Of a DNA stretch of 50,000 nucleotides, positions 48,440-50,000 are shown piece after piece (positions within the stretch are counted from its first letter, which is position 1; every line of letters begins with the position of its first letter). Made by a program: the position numbers and the translations under genes. Below the pieces are notes generated by a model, which was not told the origin of the DNA, ran no database searches, and saw only the letters and a program-made list of their open reading frames with translations. Source of the DNA: Cristatella mucedo (Eukaryota > Bryozoa > Phylactolaemata > Cristatellidae); the NCBI GenBank assembly GCA_009760855.2, contig WPIO01000074.1, positions 332,501 to 382,500 on the forward strand, in the 5' to 3' direction.

Positions 48440-48585
48440 GCAGCCCCATTTGTATAGCGGCAGAAGAGCTTTTGACGGCTATCGCCGCCGCTTGCAGCGG
48501 GCAACAGAGGATGGCCCGCCCACTGCAAGACTCGAACCCACGGCCTGGGTCGCGAAGTCCTCACCACTGGGCTATGACCCAAGGG
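48440..48585 (-). mobile_element. tRNA-derived SINE copy, minus strand
   Basis: Reverse tail tatagcggcagaagagcttt, body atcgccgccgcttgcagcgg, B box caagactcgaacccacggcc and A box caccactgggctatgaccc. Confidence 0.85.
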
Positions 48586-48657
48586 CGAAAAGAGATTGAA
48601 TGGAGAATGAATGAATGAAGGCGAGAGAAGCAACAAGAGGAGAGGAGAGTAGGAGGT

Positions 48658-48832
48658 GGTGAGCTGTGATGGCACAGTGGGTAAGTAAGGCGGTTGCTTT
48701 CACGACCTCGGGACCGAAGTCGTGGGTTCGATTCCTGCAGTGGGAGATCCTGTATCGCCACTGCAAGCGGTGGTGATAGCCGTTAAGGCTCTTCAGTCGC
48801 TATTCAAAAAGAGGCTGTCTAATCAGCTGAGG
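48658..48832 (+). mobile_element. tRNA-derived SINE copy
   Basis: Head gagctgtgatggcacagtgg, B box gtgggttcgattcctgc, body ccactgcaagcggtggtgat and tail caaaaagaggctgtctaatc. It faces another copy 75 bases to the left in opposite orientation. Confidence 0.9.
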
Positions 48833-48859
48833 AGAGAACGATATGAGACCGGCTAAAGG

Positions 48860-49200
48860 AAGTAGCAAAGGTCGTACGCTGACCTATGAGGTCAAGGCCA
48901 CGGATTTGCTCCTTCGTACCTAGCTGAACTGCTGCATCAGTTTCAGCCTGTTCGTGCCCTGAGGTCCTGTGTGGACAATAAATTAGCTGTTCCATTCCTC
49001 CGCTTAAAGACCGTTGGCGACAGAAGCTTTAGCTCTGCAGGTCCTAGACTGTGGAACTCGCTTCCAAAATTCTTACGCAACGACAGCTACTCTCCCGCTG
49101 CCGACTATGGCTCATCCTTTTCAGCGGTCCTGAGCTGCTACTTCCACGCTACTCACTACCTCAACTGCTCTCCTGACTCTGCTATGCTTACCACTTGCTC
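48860..49200 (+). mobile_element. LINE ORF2 C-terminal fragment, second L2/CR1-like family
   Basis: Reads DNKLAVPFLRLKTVGDRSFS and AGPRLWNSLPKFLRND, the typical C-terminus of L2/CR1 ORF2. A broken upstream frame gives LLRT-LNCCISFSL, shifted from APSYLAELLHQFQP. Same family as the relic at 27.3-28.3 kb. Confidence 0.78.
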
Positions 49201-49454
49201 TTTGTTGCGTGAGACGAAGTCTGTTGGCTACCGAATGCGTACCGAGAGCCGCTTAGGCTGTGAGTGCGCTACGCAAAGCTCCCATGCGTAACACCCACAA
49301 TAGTCTTTATGGCTTTGTGGAGGAGTTACTGACGCGGAGATGCAATGCACTGCATAGCTAGGCTGGTAAGATGAAAGGTAAGGGAGGTAAAATTAAGAGA
49401 GAGATGAGACGGAATGCTACCCACCCACCCCCCCGGGTCTTAGCGAAGGGGGGA

Positions 49455-49605
49455 GGGGACGGGTAGGGTGCTTGCTCTCTCCTAGACCATTCACGGCCGT
49501 GGTCGCGGTTCGAGTCGGCCTGCAGTCGACAATTTCCTTCGTTGCCCGCTGCAAGCGGCGGCGGTAGCAGCCAGCGGCGCTCTGGACGCCGCGTACAAGC
49601 GAGAA
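49455..49605 (+). mobile_element. Degenerate SINE relic
   Basis: ggtcgcggttcgagtcggcc resembles the B box and cccgctgcaagcggcggcgg the SINE body; the head is too changed to align by eye. Confidence 0.45.
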
Positions 49606-50000
49606 CAAGCTGAATCGGCGTCGACCTTTGATCAAACTTTCTTTTAGCTTTAGCGGAGAGATAACGCATAGCGACCGCAGAGCCACAGCGACGGCAGGGT
49701 GCAAGTCCCAAGAGCTCGAGCCAGGACTCGCTGTCGCTGTCGCTTCGTAGCCCACAGCGGCGGTCACGGCCACGTGACCCTTCTCTCAGGCCGCTCCCGG
49801 TCTAGCAGTCGCGCTGGCGACGCGGGCAGACGGCGTCGAGCAGACGGCGTCGCGCCTGAGTTTCGCGCGAGAAGCTGCGAGAAGCGGCGGCGGCGGCGAG
49901 GCAAGAGGCGAAGCAAGAGGCGCACATTGTAGCATGCAAGCCGGGGCAAGCGGCGGCCGCTCTCTCTCTCTCTCGAACTGACGAAACTGTCTCTTCTTTT
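49606..50000. other. GC-rich terminal stretch, no gene resolved
   Basis: CpG-dense sequence with tandem gcagacggcgtcg and agaagcggcggcgg, ending in a short CT run. Open frames on both strands look compositional. Confidence 0.35.

Overview
The window is nuclear DNA of an intron-rich animal, most likely an invertebrate bilaterian. The reasons are GT-AG introns throughout, a dynein light chain that closely matches its animal relatives, a multi-C2H2 zinc-finger gene, dispersed L2/CR1-like LINEs with (ATT)n tails, a tRNA-derived SINE in both orientations, a pogo/Tigger-like DNA element, and many microsatellites. I cannot name the species.

Left part (1-30 kb): three protein genes could be rebuilt exon by exon with matching splice phases. 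(1) 519-6270 (+) is the 3' part of a gene whose conserved C-terminal block resembles CCDC174, embedded in Ala/Gln/Pro-rich sequence; its 5' exons lie outside the window. (2) 10875-6615 (-) is a complete five-exon Tctex-type dynein light chain gene (DYNLT1/3 type, 113 codons). It converges tail to tail with gene 1, leaving about 345 bp between stop codons. (3) 13401-28891 (+) is a 14-coding-exon gene for a 794-residue protein with 11 C2H2-type fingers, of which the sixth is atypical. It diverges from the dynein gene, and a candidate upstream first exon sits at 11294. The spliced lengths of genes 2 and 3, and of the visible part of gene 1, are exact multiples of three. The introns hold most of the SINE and LINE debris, a perfect 41-bp-arm palindrome (8015-8100) and a 94-bp minisatellite.

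Right part (30-50 kb): mostly transposon-derived and low-complexity DNA. It holds a 5'-truncated L2-like LINE on the minus strand (about 34.4-37.2 kb), a second on the plus strand (about 43.0-44.3 kb), pieces of a related LINE (42 kb, 49 kb), a pogo/Tigger-like element (38749-39587), several SINEs, long (CT)n, (TCTCTG)n and (AT)n arrays, and two GC-rich, CpG-dense islands (about 39.95-41.1 kb and 46.3-47.3 kb). The islands look like promoters or first exons, but no complete gene could be assembled there. A TATA box with a tiny two-exon reading frame (44934-45342) is the best hint of an uncharacterised gene.

The three solid genes are not an operon or pathway. They are neighbours: one probably in RNA metabolism, one in dynein motor transport, and one a probable DNA-binding regulator.
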